Shown: positions 9,440-18,699, counted from the stretch's first letter. The stretch is 64,000 bases of DNA from Streptococcus cristatus (GCF_003943815.1 NZ_RJNA01000003.1:6444-70443); one strand, 5' to 3'. A program made the numbers and translations. The notes: generated by a model from the letters alone, not told the origin.

Positions 9440-10438
9440 TTGCAGGAACATTCAGTAGAATTGAAACTGGGCCATCCAGATGATGCCTTTCATCTCTTTG
9501 GCTCTAATGAACGCCATCTGCGCCTAATGGAGCAGGAATTGAAGGTCACCATTCATGCCCGAACCGAGATTGTGCAGATTCTGGGTACGGAGGCTTCCTG
9601 CGAGGAGGCTCGCCAGGTTATTCAGGCTCTCTTGGTCTTGGTCAATCGTGGTATGACCATTGGTACGCCCGATGTTGTGACGGCTATTACTATGGTCAAA
9701 AATGATGAAATTGATAAGTTTGTAGCTCTTTACGAAGAAGAGATTATCAAGGACAGCTATGGCAAGCCAATTCGAGTCAAGACACTGGGTCAGAAAATCT
9801 ATGTGGACAGTGTTAAAAATCATGATATCGTCTTTGGGATTGGACCAGCCGGAACAGGGAAGACTTTTCTGGCGGTGACCTTGGCGGTGACTGCTCTCAA
9901 GCGTGGGCAGGTCAAGCGAATCATCCTGACAAGGCCAGCGGTAGAAGCTGGTGAGAGTTTGGGCTTTCTGCCTGGTGACCTTAAGGAAAAGGTGGATCCA
10001 TATCTTCGTCCGGTCTATGATGCTTTGTATCAGATTTTGGGTAAGGACCAGACTACGCGCCTGATGGAGCGAGAAATCATTGAGATTGCACCCTTAGCCT
10101 ATATGCGGGGGCGGACGCTGGATGATGCTTTTGTCATTCTGGATGAAGCTCAAAATACGACCATCATGCAGATGAAGATGTTCCTGACACGTCTCGGCTT
10201 CCAGTCTAAGATGATTGTCAATGGAGATATCAGTCAGATCGACCTGCCTCGCAATGTCAAGTCCGGCCTCATTGATGCTCAAGAGAAATTGAAAAACATC
10301 TCCCAGATTGATTTTGTGCATTTCTCAGCTAAGGATGTGGTTCGCCATCCAGTAGTGGCGCAGATTATCCGTGCCTATGAGCCGCCAGCTCCTAAGAAAG
10401 AGGATCGTGAAGTAGCTGAGGACGAAAGCGCGAGTTGA
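9440..10438 (+). CDS. phoH: PhoH-family ATPase (YbeZ/PhoL type)
   Basis: This 332-residue protein carries Walker A GPAGTGKT at about 134-141, Walker B FVILDEAQNTT near 232, and the NGDISQIDLP motif, all typical of PhoH ATPases linked to RNA metabolism and ribosome maturation. I chose the TTG at 9440 because AGAGAGG lies eight bases upstream and no ATG fits. In many Firmicutes phoH precedes ybeY, but here the next gene is the convergent nrdF, so ybeY is elsewhere. It is transcribed from its own promoter and shares a bidirectional terminator with nrdF. Confidence 0.9.
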   Translation: MQEHSVELKLGHPDDAFHLFGSNERHLRLMEQELKVTIHARTEIVQILGTEASCEEARQVIQALLVLVNRGMTIGTPDVVTAITMVKNDEIDKFVALYEEEIIKDSYGKPIRVKTLGQKIYVDSVKNHDIVFGIGPAGTGKTFLAVTLAVTALKRGQVKRIILTRPAVEAGESLGFLPGDLKEKVDPYLRPVYDALYQILGKDQTTRLMEREIIEIAPLAYMRGRTLDDAFVILDEAQNTTIMQMKMFLTRLGFQSKMIVNGDISQIDLPRNVKSGLIDAQEKLKNISQIDFVHFSAKDVVRHPVVAQIIRAYEPPAPKKEDREVAEDESAS

Positions 10439-10452
10439 TGATAAATGATAAA

Positions 10453-10487
10453 AAAACGACTAACTTGATGAGCAAGTTAGTCGTTTT
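10453..10487. terminator. Bidirectional terminator between phoH and nrdF
   Basis: A perfect 15-bp stem (AAAACGACTAACTTG and its complement) with a 5-base loop. T4 follows on the plus strand and T7 on the minus strand. Confidence 0.85.
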
Positions 10488-10501
10488 CTAGTGTCTGAAA
10501 A

Positions 10502-11467
10502 TTATTTGGTTAAACCGTAGTTGTAGTCATCATCTTGCATGGCTTCAACTTCACCAAGAAGGTAACCATTTCCGACTTGAGAGAAGAAGTCGTGGTTAGA
10601 TGTTCCTGTTGAAATCCCATTCATGACGATTGGGTTGACATCGTCAGCTGAATCTGGGAAGAGTGGATCTTGTCCTAGGTTCATAAGGGCTTTATTGGCA
10701 TTGTAACGAAGGAAGGTTTTGACTTCTTCGGTCCAGCCCACACCGTCATAGAGGCTTTCCGTATAGCCTTCTTCGTTCTCGTAGAGGGTGTAGAGCAGGT
10801 CGTACATCCATTCTTTGAGTTTCTCTTGCTCTTCTTCCGGTAATTCATTGAAACCAAGTTGGAATTTGTAACCAATGTAGGTTCCGTGAACAGATTCATC
10901 ACGGATGATCAGTTTGATGATTTCCGCAACGTTGGCTAGTTTGTTGTTACCAAGATAGTAGAGGGGTGTAAAGAAACCAGAGTAGAAGAGGAAGGTTTCA
11001 AGGAAAACGCTGGCAATCTTCTTTTCAAGGGAGCTACCATTGAGGTAGATTTCATTGATAATTTCAGCTTTTCTCTGTAGGTATGGGTTTGTGTTAGTCC
11101 ATTCAAAGATTTCTTCGATTTCAGCCTTGGTATTCAAGGTTGAAAAGATAGAAGAGTAAGATTTTGCGTGGACGGATTCCATGAATTGGATATTGTTGAA
11201 GACGGCTTCTTCGTGGGCAGTACGGACGTCCTTACGTAGAGCATCCACACCAGATTCAGATTGGAGGGTATCCAGCAATGTCAATCCTCCGAAGACCTTG
11301 CCGACCAAGTCCTTTTCCTTGTTGGACAATTTTCTCCAGTCATCCAGGTCATTAGACAAGGGAATCCGTGTATCGAGCCAGAATTGCTCCGTCAGCTTTT
11401 CCCAAGTTGATTTGTCAATGACATCTTCGATAGCATTCCAGTTTATGGCTTTATAGTATGTTTGCAT
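10502..11467 (-). CDS. nrdF: Class Ib ribonucleotide reductase, beta subunit
   Basis: The 321-residue NrdF supplies the dimanganese or diiron tyrosyl radical needed for dNTP synthesis by NrdE. Metal-ligand motifs are seen in ESVHAKSYS and RDESVHGTYIG, and length fits the family. The C-terminal peptide DDDYNYGLTK should dock in NrdE. It is the last gene of the minus-strand operon nrdH-nrdE-small gene-nrdF. Its ribosome site (GAGAGAAT) lies inside the end of the preceding small gene, so translation is probably coupled. The activating flavodoxin nrdI is not in the window. Confidence 0.96.
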   Translation of the reverse strand: MQTYYKAINWNAIEDVIDKSTWEKLTEQFWLDTRIPLSNDLDDWRKLSNKEKDLVGKVFGGLTLLDTLQSESGVDALRKDVRTAHEEAVFNNIQFMESVHAKSYSSIFSTLNTKAEIEEIFEWTNTNPYLQRKAEIINEIYLNGSSLEKKIASVFLETFLFYSGFFTPLYYLGNNKLANVAEIIKLIIRDESVHGTYIGYKFQLGFNELPEEEQEKLKEWMYDLLYTLYENEEGYTESLYDGVGWTEEVKTFLRYNANKALMNLGQDPLFPDSADDVNPIVMNGISTGTSNHDFFSQVGNGYLLGEVEAMQDDDYNYGLTK

Positions 11468-11469
11468 GT

Positions 11470-11700
11470 TTATATTCTCTCGTTTTTTTGAATTCTTTTC
11501 TTAACTAAATACTTTCCAGCTACTGAGCTACCTTTTCGTAGTCCGTCAGAGGCTATTGTATCAATTTTGCTTTCTAAATTTATTTTATCTTCTTCCAAAA
11601 TGGAAATCTTCTTTTTATCTTGTCGGCGTAGCTTCTTTAAAATTGCGTTCTGAAATTTTAACTCATTATTTTCTCGTTTTGTTTTACTAAATCCGAACAT
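11470..11700 (-). CDS. Small basic coiled-coil protein between nrdE and nrdF
   Basis: The product has 76 residues, is very rich in Lys, Glu and Arg, and has a heptad-like stretch from about residue 10 to 50 (KFQNAILKKLRRQDKKKISI and on). It has no clear membrane segment. A strong AGGAGAAG site sits seven bases before the ATG, and the stop is 2 bp from the nrdF start, so the gene is real and co-translated. From memory, an ORF at this place in S. sanguinis has been called nrdK, but I cannot confirm that this is the same protein. Function is unknown. Confidence 0.7.
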   Translation of the reverse strand: MFGFSKTKRENNELKFQNAILKKLRRQDKKKISILEEDKINLESKIDTIASDGLRKGSSVAGKYLVKKRIQKNERI

Positions 11701-11752
11701 ATTCTTCTCCTAATTAAAAGTAAGTTATAAATTTGATATTTTAGAATCAAAA

Positions 11753-13912
11753 CTAGATCACACAGCTTTCACACTGATTTGCCCCAACTTCGCCGCCATC
11801 GTCAGTGAAGGTGCGGACGTAGTAGATGGACTTGATTCCCTTGTTGAAGGCGTAGTTACGCAGGATAGAAAGGTCGCGGGTTGTCTGCTTGCTTTCTTTT
11901 TTCCATTCGTAGAGGCCTTTAGGAATATCGCTGCGCATAAAGAGAGTCAGTGAAAGTCCTTGGTCCACGTGCTCAGTTGCAGCGGCATAAACATCAATTA
12001 CCTTGCGCATGTCCATGTCATAGGCGCTGGTGTAGTAAGGGATAGTCTCAGTTGACAAGCCTGCCGCAGGATAGTAGATCTTACCGATTTTCTTTTCCTG
12101 ACGTTCTTCGATCCGCTGAGTGATTGGATGGATTGAAGCAGAAACATCGTTGATGTAGCTAATAGAGCCATTTGGTGCAACAGCTAAGCGGTTTTGATGG
12201 TAGAGGCCGTCAGCCTTGACCTTGTCGCGTAACTCTGCCCAATCCTCTGCAGATGGGATAAAGATATCTTTGAAAAGTTCTTTGACACGATCAGACTTAG
12301 GTACAAATTCACCCGTCAGGTATTTGTCAAAGTAAGTGCCGTTAGCATAGTCAGATTTTTCAAAGTTATGGAAGGTCACGCCACGCTCGCGAGCGATATT
12401 GTTAGACTCAACTAAAGTCCAGTAGTTCATGAGCATAAAGTAGATGCTAGTGAACTCGACAGCTTCCGCTGATCCATAATCGATCAACTGCTGAGCCAAA
12501 TAGCTGTGCAGTCCCATAGCTCCCAGACCAAAGGTATGCGCCAGACTGTTACCGTTGTCGATAGAAGGCACAGCTGTGATGTGTGAGCTGTCAGTGACAA
12601 AGGTCAAGGCGCGTGTCATGGTTCGGATGGATTTTCCGAAGTCAGGCGAAGTCATCATGTTGACAACGTTTGTAGATCCCAAGTTACATGACACATCTGT
12701 TCCCAGGTGGAGATACTCTTGTGCGTCATTCAAGAGGCTAGGCTCTTGAACTTGCAGGATTTCTGAGCAAAGGTTACTCATGATAATTTTGCCGTCGATT
12801 GGATTGGCACGGTTAGCTGTATCGATATTCACGACATAAGGATAGCCAGACTCTTGTTGCAGTTTAGAAATTTCTGTTTCCAAATCACGGGCCTTGATCT
12901 TGGTTTTGGTGATTTTAGGATTAGCAACTAGCTCATCGTATTTCTCTGTGATGTCGATATAGGCAAATGGAACGCCGTATTCACGTTCGATTGAGTAAGG
13001 GCTGAAGAGATACATATCTTCATTCTTGCGCGCTAATTCGTAGAATTTATCTGGAATGACAACACCGAGCGAGAGAGTTTTAACTCGAACTTTTTCATCA
13101 GCATTTTCTTTCTTGGTAGAAAGGAAAGCGATGATATCTGGGTGGAAGACATTGAGGTAAACAACTCCAGCTCCCTGACGTTGGCCCAGCTGGTTAGAGT
13201 AAGAGAAGCTATCTTCAAACAGTTTCATAACAGGAACAACTCCAGATGCAGCTCCTTCATAACCTTTGATGGGCGCTCCAGCTTCCCGCAGATTGCTGAG
13301 GGAAATACCGACCCCGCCTCCGATACGAGAGAGCTGCAGGGCGGAGTTGATGGAGCGGCCAATTGAGTTCATATCATCTGTTACTTGGATGAGGAAGCAG
13401 GAAACCAATTCACCGCGACGAGCCCGGCCAGCATTGAGGAAGCTTGGTGTAGCTGGTTGATAGCGCTGGTGGATGATTTCATTTGCAATATCCTTGGCAA
13501 TGGCTTCATCTCCGTTGGCAAAGTAGAGGGCATTAAAGAGCACCCGATCTTCCATGCTTTCCAGATAGTATTCACCATCATTTGTCTTCAGTGCATACTG
13601 GTTATAGAATTTATAGGCAGCCATGAAAGATTTGAACTTGAAATCTTGAGCATGGATAAAAGCAGACAACTCTTCAATATATTCAGGAGAATAGAGTTGG
13701 ATAAATTCTTTTTCCAAGTAGTTCTCTTCGATTAAATATTGAATTTTTTCAGTAATAGAAGCAAACTTCATCGTGTTTGGTTCAACATTTTCTTTAAAGA
13801 AGGCTTCCAAGGCTTCTTTGTCTTTGTGAAGCATGATTTGTCCATTGACTGGACGGTTGATTTCGTTATTTAGACGGAAGTAAGTCACATCTTCTAAGTG
13901 TTTGAGTCCCAT
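11753..13912 (-). CDS. nrdE: Class Ib ribonucleotide reductase, alpha (catalytic) subunit
   Basis: The 719-residue NrdE reduces NDPs to dNDPs. The thiyl-radical cysteine motif SNLCSEI is near residue 380, the glycine-rich RIGGGVGIS loop near 197, and the C-terminal redox pair CESC, which exchanges electrons with NrdH, is at the very end. The short N-terminus without an ATP-cone regulatory domain is typical of class Ib. AAAAAGGAAAATT precedes the ATG. It lies between nrdH and the small coiled-coil gene in one operon. Confidence 0.97.
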   Translation of the reverse strand: MGLKHLEDVTYFRLNNEINRPVNGQIMLHKDKEALEAFFKENVEPNTMKFASITEKIQYLIEENYLEKEFIQLYSPEYIEELSAFIHAQDFKFKSFMAAYKFYNQYALKTNDGEYYLESMEDRVLFNALYFANGDEAIAKDIANEIIHQRYQPATPSFLNAGRARRGELVSCFLIQVTDDMNSIGRSINSALQLSRIGGGVGISLSNLREAGAPIKGYEGAASGVVPVMKLFEDSFSYSNQLGQRQGAGVVYLNVFHPDIIAFLSTKKENADEKVRVKTLSLGVVIPDKFYELARKNEDMYLFSPYSIEREYGVPFAYIDITEKYDELVANPKITKTKIKARDLETEISKLQQESGYPYVVNIDTANRANPIDGKIIMSNLCSEILQVQEPSLLNDAQEYLHLGTDVSCNLGSTNVVNMMTSPDFGKSIRTMTRALTFVTDSSHITAVPSIDNGNSLAHTFGLGAMGLHSYLAQQLIDYGSAEAVEFTSIYFMLMNYWTLVESNNIARERGVTFHNFEKSDYANGTYFDKYLTGEFVPKSDRVKELFKDIFIPSAEDWAELRDKVKADGLYHQNRLAVAPNGSISYINDVSASIHPITQRIEERQEKKIGKIYYPAAGLSTETIPYYTSAYDMDMRKVIDVYAAATEHVDQGLSLTLFMRSDIPKGLYEWKKESKQTTRDLSILRNYAFNKGIKSIYYVRTFTDDGGEVGANQCESCVI

Positions 13913-13957
13913 AATTTTCCTTTTTCTAAAATGTCTTTTGCTTTTACAAAATAAACG

Positions 13958-13978
13958 GCTCCTACGAATGATAGGAGC
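13958..13978 (-). other. Hairpin between nrdH and nrdE
   Basis: GCTCCTA and TAGGAGC form a perfect 7-bp stem with a 7-base loop. On the minus strand it is followed by CGTTTATTTTG, a poor U-tract, so it may be a processing site or weak attenuator that sets the nrdH to nrdE ratio. Confidence 0.4.
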
Positions 13979-14006
13979 GGCAACAAAGCTCTAAATACTG
14001 GTGAGA

Positions 14007-14225
14007 TTATGATAATTTTTTAAGTTTACCAGGCTGGAAACCAGAAAATGCTTCAGTTGGTGTTTGAATAACAGGCGCTGCATTGAAACCGAGGCTTTTA
14101 ACATGGTCGATGTATTCTGGTTGCTCATCAAGGTTGATTTCGCGATATTCTACATTGTTGGTATCAAGAAAACGCTTGGTCATCTTGCATTGAACACAAT
14201 CGTTTTTAGAGTAAATAGTTACCAT
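14007..14225 (-). CDS. nrdH: NrdH glutaredoxin-like redoxin
   Basis: The 72-residue thioredoxin-fold protein has the CVQC redox motif at residues 11-14 and the NrdH-type C-terminus SGFQPGKLKKL. It passes electrons from thioredoxin reductase to NrdE. GAGGAATC precedes the ATG. It is the first gene of the nrd operon, directly downstream of a near-consensus promoter with two NrdR boxes. Confidence 0.95.
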   Translation of the reverse strand: MVTIYSKNDCVQCKMTKRFLDTNNVEYREINLDEQPEYIDHVKSLGFNAAPVIQTPTEAFSGFQPGKLKKLS

Positions 14226-14273
14226 TAGATGATTCCTCTATACTTTCATTTTCTTAAATTTAAATCTGAAACT

Positions 14274-14302
14274 AGTATATCTAAAAGCGAATTCGATGTC
14301 AA
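14274..14302 (-). promoter_or_regulatory. Promoter of the nrdHE-x-F operon
   Basis: Read on the minus strand, TTGACA (14297-14302) and TATACT (14274-14279) are 17 bp apart, about 50 bp upstream of nrdH. Confidence 0.85.
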
Positions 14303-14309
14303 CAGTTTT

Positions 14310-14325
14310 GAACTAAATATTGTAT
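14310..14325 (-). promoter_or_regulatory. NrdR box, promoter-proximal
   Basis: GAACTAAATATTGTAT matches about 12 of 16 positions of the NrdR consensus acaCwAtATaTwGtgt and lies directly upstream of the nrd -35 hexamer. Confidence 0.65.
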
Positions 14326-14351
14326 GATATTTTCTTATAGCAACTATTGAG

Positions 14352-14367
14352 ATACAATATATAGTGT
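14352..14367 (-). promoter_or_regulatory. NrdR box, distal
   Basis: ATACAATATATAGTGT matches 15 of 16 positions of the NrdR consensus. Its centre is 42 bp, four helical turns, from the first box, as expected for paired NrdR sites. Confidence 0.8.
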
Positions 14368-14368
14368 G

Positions 14369-14577
14369 TAAAACATCGAAACAAAGAGAAATAACCACAA
14401 GGAGTCACAGCGCTTACTGTACTTTAAGCGAAGCTAGACCAAGAAGAATTCATTATAAGGAAGAAAGCCTTGAAACTATTTCGGAAAGAGAGGGAGTTGA
14501 CGATTGAATCTACTATTTTAAAACAGAATTCATTTTCAAAGTCTAACGAAATATTTTGTAAGCGGGCTATAAAATTC
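14369..14577 (+). other. Non-coding stretch upstream of the ptsH promoter
   Basis: I see no gene or firm signal here. It holds a partial cre-like core (14405-14418). The open frame running into ptsH from 14470 starts upstream of the ptsH promoter and is not translated. Confidence 0.5.
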
Positions 14578-14606
14578 TTGAAAAAGATTTCAAAAAGTGA
14601 TATAAT
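14578..14606 (+). promoter_or_regulatory. Promoter of ptsHI
   Basis: TTGAAA (14578-14583), 17 bp, and an extended -10 TGATATAAT ending at 14606. Confidence 0.85.
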
Positions 14607-14667
14607 ATCAACTTGTAAGGGTTATCACTTTAACTCAAAAAGAATTATTTTAAAGGAGAGTCTAACT

Positions 14668-14931
14668 ATGGCTTCTAAAGATTTCCACATTGTGGCAGAA
14701 ACAGGTATTCACGCGCGTCCAGCAACATTGTTGGTACAAACAGCTAGCAAATTTGCTTCAGATATCACTCTTGAGTACAAAGGTAAATCAGTAAACCTTA
14801 AATCAATCATGGGTGTTATGAGTCTTGGTGTTGGCCAAGGTGCTGACGTTACAATCTCAGCTGAAGGTGCAGACGCGGATGATGCTATCGCTGCTATCTC
14901 AGAAACAATGGAAAAAGAAGGATTGGCATAA
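14668..14931 (+). CDS. ptsH: Phosphocarrier protein HPr
   Basis: The 87-residue HPr carries phosphate from enzyme I to the sugar-specific EIIA proteins. The active His15 sits in TGIHARPA and the regulatory Ser46, target of HPr kinase, in LKSIMGV. Phospho-Ser46 HPr is the co-repressor of CcpA, which links this gene to the cre site in the glg cluster. The start at 14668 is set by AAAGGAGAG and by the family N-terminus; an open frame upstream is not coding. It is followed 4 bp later by ptsI. Confidence 0.97.
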   Translation: MASKDFHIVAETGIHARPATLLVQTASKFASDITLEYKGKSVNLKSIMGVMSLGVGQGADVTISAEGADADDAIAAISETMEKEGLA

Positions 14932-14935
14932 GAAA

Positions 14936-16669
14936 ATGACAGAAATGCTTAAAGGAATTGCGGCATCTGATGGTGTTGCTGTTGCTAAGGCATATCTATT
15001 AGTTCAACCGGATTTGTCATTTGAGACTGTTTCAGTCGATGATACGAATGCAGAAGAGGCTCGTTTGGATGCAGCTCTTGAAGCTTCACAGAACGAGCTT
15101 TCTGTTATCCGTGAGAAAGCAGTAGATAGCCTTGGTGAGGAAGCGGCTCAAGTATTTGACGCTCACTTAATGGTACTCGCTGACCCTGAAATGGTTGGTC
15201 AAATCAAAGAAACGATCCGTACTAAGAAAGTAAATGCGGAAGCTGGTCTGAAAGAAGTTACAGACATGTTTATCGCTATTTTTGAAGGTATGGAAGACAA
15301 TCCATACATGCAAGAACGTGCGGCAGACATTCGTGACGTGACGAAACGTGTTTTGGCAAACCTTTTGGGCAAGAAATTACCAAATCCAGCTTCTATCAAT
15401 GAAGAATCAGTTGTGATTGCACATGACTTGACTCCTTCTGATACAGCTCAATTAGACAAGAAATTTGTTAAAGCTTTTGTAACTAACATCGGTGGACGAA
15501 CAAGCCACTCTGCAATCATGGCGCGTACGCTTGAAATCGCAGCGGTATTGGGAACAAATAATATTACTGAACTCGTTAAAGACGGCGATATCATCGCAGC
15601 TAATGGTATCACTGGTGAAGTAATCATTAACCCAACTGAAGAGCAAGCAGCAGAATTCAAAGCAGCTGGTGAAGCTTATGCGAAGCAAAAAGCTGAATGG
15701 GCTCTCTTGAAAGATGCTCAAACAGTGACTGCCGATGGCAAACACTTTGAACTCGCTGCTAACATTGGTACACCAAAAGACGTTGAAGGTGTCAATGCAA
15801 ATGGTGCTGAGGCCGTAGGTCTTTACCGTACAGAATTCCTTTACATGGATTCACAAGACTTCCCAACAGAAGACGAGCAGTACGAAGCATACAAGGCTGT
15901 ACTTGAAGGAATGAATGGTAAACCTGTTGTCGTTCGTACAATGGATATCGGTGGAGATAAGGAACTTCCTTACTTCGATATGCCGCATGAAATGAACCCA
16001 TTCCTTGGTTTCCGTGCATTGCGTATTTCTATCTCTGAAACTGGTGACACTATGTTCCGTACACAAATCCGCGCCCTCTTGCGTGCTTCTGTACATGGAC
16101 AATTGCGCATCATGTTCCCGATGGTTGCTCTCTTGACAGAATTCCGCAAGGCTAAAGCAGTTTACGAAGAAGAAAAAGCGAAATTGCAAGCGGAAGGCGT
16201 TGCTGTAGCGGACAATATCCAAGTGGGTATCATGATTGAAATTCCAGCAGCAGCAATGCTAGCTGATCAATTTGCCAAAGAAGTTGATTTCTTCTCTATC
16301 GGTACGAACGACTTGATCCAATACACAATGGCTGCTGACCGCATGAACGAACAAGTTTCATACCTCTACCAACCATACAACCCATCAATCCTTCGCTTGA
16401 TCAACAATGTTATCAAGGCAGCTCATGCTGAAGGAAAATGGGCAGGTATGTGTGGAGAAATGGCCGGTGACCAAACAGCTGTGCCACTCCTTGTAGGTAT
16501 GGGCTTGGATGAGTTCTCTATGAGTGCAACTTCAGTTCTTCGGACTCGTAGCCTCATGAAGAAATTGGATACGAAGAAGATGGAAGAACTTGCACAACGC
16601 GCATTGACTGAATGTGCAACGATGGAAGAAGTTCTTGAACTTGAAAAAGAATATCTTGACTTCGATTAA
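14936..16669 (+). CDS. ptsI: PTS enzyme I (phosphoenolpyruvate-protein phosphotransferase)
   Basis: The 577-residue enzyme I takes phosphate from PEP and passes it to HPr. The active His191 lies in [10 protein letters not shown] and the C-terminal PEP-binding barrel carries [19 protein letters not shown] and the GMCGEMAGD motif. The ATG at 14936, four bases after the ptsH stop, gives the family length; the frame is open upstream inside ptsH but that part is not used. Its ribosome site lies inside the end of ptsH, so the pair is coupled. Confidence 0.97.
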   Translation: MTEMLKGIAASDGVAVAKAYLLVQPDLSFETVSVDDTNAEEARLDAALEASQNELSVIREKAVDSLGEEAAQVFDAHLMVLADPEMVGQIKETIRTKKVNAEAGLKEVTDMFIAIFEGMEDNPYMQERAADIRDVTKRVLANLLGKKLPNPASINEESVVIAHDLTPSDTAQLDKKFVKAFVTNIGGRTSHSAIMARTLEIAAVLGTNNITELVKDGDIIAANGITGEVIINPTEEQAAEFKAAGEAYAKQKAEWALLKDAQTVTADGKHFELAANIGTPKDVEGVNANGAEAVGLYRTEFLYMDSQDFPTEDEQYEAYKAVLEGMNGKPVVVRTMDIGGDKELPYFDMPHEMNPFLGFRALRISISETGDTMFRTQIRALLRASVHGQLRIMFPMVALLTEFRKAKAVYEEEKAKLQAEGVAVADNIQVGIMIEIPAAAMLADQFAKEVDFFSIGTNDLIQYTMAADRMNEQVSYLYQPYNPSILRLINNVIKAAHAEGKWAGMCGEMAGDQTAVPLLVGMGLDEFSMSATSVLRTRSLMKKLDTKKMEELAQRALTECATMEEVLELEKEYLDFD

Positions 16670-16680
16670 TCTGAAAATTA

Positions 16681-16708
16681 AGATCAGAAAATTTTTCTGG
16701 TCTTTTTT
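16681..16708 (+). terminator. Terminator after ptsI
   Basis: AGATCAGAAA and TTTCTGGTCT form a 10-bp stem with one wobble, followed by TTTTTT. Confidence 0.85.
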
Positions 16709-16846
16709 ACTTTTCTTCAGTGTCCAGTGGACCTAGTGTAGAAAGTGAGAATTGATAAAAAAGAGAGAAATATAGAGGGTTAATATGAGCAAAAGAATAT
16801 AATTCATGAAATTTGTGAAAAATTTCTTTAAATTTCTAAAATTTAG

Positions 16847-16874
16847 TTGAAATTTTCAGAAAATTTGATAAAAT
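16847..16874 (+). promoter_or_regulatory. Promoter of gapN
   Basis: TTGAAA (16847-16852), 16 bp, and an extended -10 TGATAAAAT ending at 16874. Confidence 0.7.
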
Positions 16875-16903
16875 GATACTTAATAACATTTTGGAGGGGA
16901 CAA

Positions 16904-18328
16904 GTGACACAATATAAGAACTATATAAATGGAGAGTGGAGAGCTTCTGAAAATGAAATCACCATCTCATCTCCTATCAATAATGAGATTTTAGGAACTG
17001 TTCCTGCCATGAGTCAGGCAGAGGTTGATTATGCGATGGCGAGTGCTCGTGCGGCTTTGCCAGCTTGGCGCGCCCTTTCAGCAGTCGAACGTGCAGCTTA
17101 TCTGCATAAGGCCGCGGATATTTTGGAGCGCGATCAGGAGAAGCTTGGCGAAATCCTTGCCAAAGAAGTTGCCAAGGGTATTAAAGCGGCGATTGGAGAA
17201 GTTGTTCGGACAGCAGACTTGATTCGCTATGCGGCTGAAGAGGGCATCCGTATTCATGGCCAGGTTATGGAAGGTGGTGGCTTTGAAGCTGCCAGCAAGA
17301 AAAAACTGGCTGTGGTCCGTCGTGAGCCTGTAGGAGTTGTACTGGCCATTGCGCCATTTAACTACCCAGTTAATCTGTCAGCTTCGAAAATTGCTCCTGC
17401 CCTTATCGGCGGAAATGTTGTGATGTTTAAGCCACCTACTCAAGGTTCAATCTCTGGTTTGCTCTTGGCTCAGGCTTTTGCTGAGGCTGGTCTGCCTGCT
17501 GGTGTTTTCAATACCATCACAGGACGTGGTTCAGAAATTGGGGATTACATCATTGAGCATAAGGAAGTAAACTACATTAACTTTACTGGTTCGACTCCAA
17601 TCGGAGAACGCATCGGTAAGTTGGCTGGCATGCGTCCAATTATGTTAGAATTGGGTGGTAAGGATGCTGCAGTTGTGCTGGAAGATGCTGACTTGGAGCA
17701 TGCAGCTAAGCAGATTGTTGGTGGGGCATACAGTTATTCCGGTCAGCGCTGTACGGCTATTAAACGTGTCATTGTCATGGAGAGCGTAGCAGATAAATTA
17801 GCGGCGCTGATTAAGGCAGAGGTAGAGAAACTGACGATTGGTGATCCCTTTGATAATGCGGATATCACACCAGTCATTGATCATGCATCAGCAGATTTCA
17901 TCTGGGGCTTGATTGAAGATGCTCAAGAAAAGGGAGCGTCAGCCTTGACAGAAATCAAACGTGAAGCAAATCTCATCTGGCCTGCCTTGTTTGACCATGT
18001 GACACTAGATATGAAATTAGCTTGGGAAGAGCCATTTGGTCCTGTTCTTCCGATTATTCGTGTGACTTCCGTTGAAGAGGCTATCCAGATCTGTAACCAG
18101 TCAGAATTTGGTCTTCAATCTTCAGTCTTTACAAATGATTTCCCGAAAGCATTTGAAATTGCTGAGAAACTGGAAGTGGGTACTGTACACATCAATAATA
18201 AGACCCAACGTGGTCCAGATAACTTCCCATTCCTTGGTGTTAAGGGATCTGGAGCCGGAGTGCAAGGGATTCGTTACAGTATCGAAGCGATGACACAAGT
18301 GAAATCCATCGTGTTTGATGTGAAATAA
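16904..18328 (+). CDS. gapN: NADP-dependent non-phosphorylating glyceraldehyde-3-phosphate dehydrogenase
   Basis: The 474-residue aldehyde dehydrogenase oxidises glyceraldehyde-3-phosphate directly to 3-phosphoglycerate and yields NADPH, the main NADPH source in many streptococci. The catalytic Cys283 lies in GQRCTAIK and the general base Glu in MLELGGKDA. It starts at GTG after GGAGGGGA, with no alternative ATG in reach. It is a single gene with its own promoter and terminator. Confidence 0.96.
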   Translation: MTQYKNYINGEWRASENEITISSPINNEILGTVPAMSQAEVDYAMASARAALPAWRALSAVERAAYLHKAADILERDQEKLGEILAKEVAKGIKAAIGEVVRTADLIRYAAEEGIRIHGQVMEGGGFEAASKKKLAVVRREPVGVVLAIAPFNYPVNLSASKIAPALIGGNVVMFKPPTQGSISGLLLAQAFAEAGLPAGVFNTITGRGSEIGDYIIEHKEVNYINFTGSTPIGERIGKLAGMRPIMLELGGKDAAVVLEDADLEHAAKQIVGGAYSYSGQRCTAIKRVIVMESVADKLAALIKAEVEKLTIGDPFDNADITPVIDHASADFIWGLIEDAQEKGASALTEIKREANLIWPALFDHVTLDMKLAWEEPFGPVLPIIRVTSVEEAIQICNQSEFGLQSSVFTNDFPKAFEIAEKLEVGTVHINNKTQRGPDNFPFLGVKGSGAGVQGIRYSIEAMTQVKSIVFDVK

Positions 18329-18332
18329 TGAG

Positions 18333-18358
18333 AAAGGCGGCTTTGTGCGGCCTTTTTT
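18333..18358 (+). terminator. Terminator after gapN
   Basis: AAAGGC and GCCTTT close a hairpin with an inner GC/GC pair; TTTTTT follows. Confidence 0.75.
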
Positions 18359-18648
18359 CTTACCTTTATGAACTTGTAATTCTAACAAGTGTTCGAACAA
18401 TATAAAAATAAGTAGGCGCTCATATTTTTGATTGCTTATCATTTTAAAATGTAAATTTACATATTGGTCTAGATAAATTATTTTAGGAATCCTAGTACAG
18501 GGATTGATTTTTAAGTACAGATATTAGCCTCAAACTCTTTGAAATCAGTATTTTATCAGATATTTTCCACAAGAACCTTGATATAGCAACTCATTCTTGT
18601 AAAGAAATTGGGCTTTTGAAATTTTTGAGATAGTTTTTGGAAATTTAC
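18359..18648. other. AT-rich non-coding gap before the glg promoter
   Basis: I see no gene, RNA or repeat in these 290 bases. Confidence 0.5.
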
Positions 18649-18677
18649 TTGAAAAATATAAGAAAATGGGGTAAAAT
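18649..18677 (+). promoter_or_regulatory. Promoter of the glg operon
   Basis: TTGAAA (18649-18654) and TAAAAT (18672-18677) with a 17-bp spacer. Confidence 0.75.
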
Positions 18678-18685
18678 AGAAACAT

Positions 18686-18699
18686 AGAAAACGCTTACA
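18686..18699 (+). promoter_or_regulatory. CcpA cre site in the glg operon leader
   Basis: AGAAAACGCTTACA matches the cre consensus TGAAARCGYTTWCA at all but the first base or so. It lies 8 bp after the -10 hexamer, a position where CcpA bound with HPr-Ser-P would block transcription. Confidence 0.7.

Noticed and set aside
14405-14418. cre-like core CAGCGCTTAC upstream of ptsH
   Set aside because: The left half fits poorly and it is about 160 bp before the ptsH promoter.
14470-14667. Upstream extension of ptsH giving a 153-aa protein
   Set aside because: The promoter (14578-14606), ribosome site and family N-terminus all place the start at 14668.
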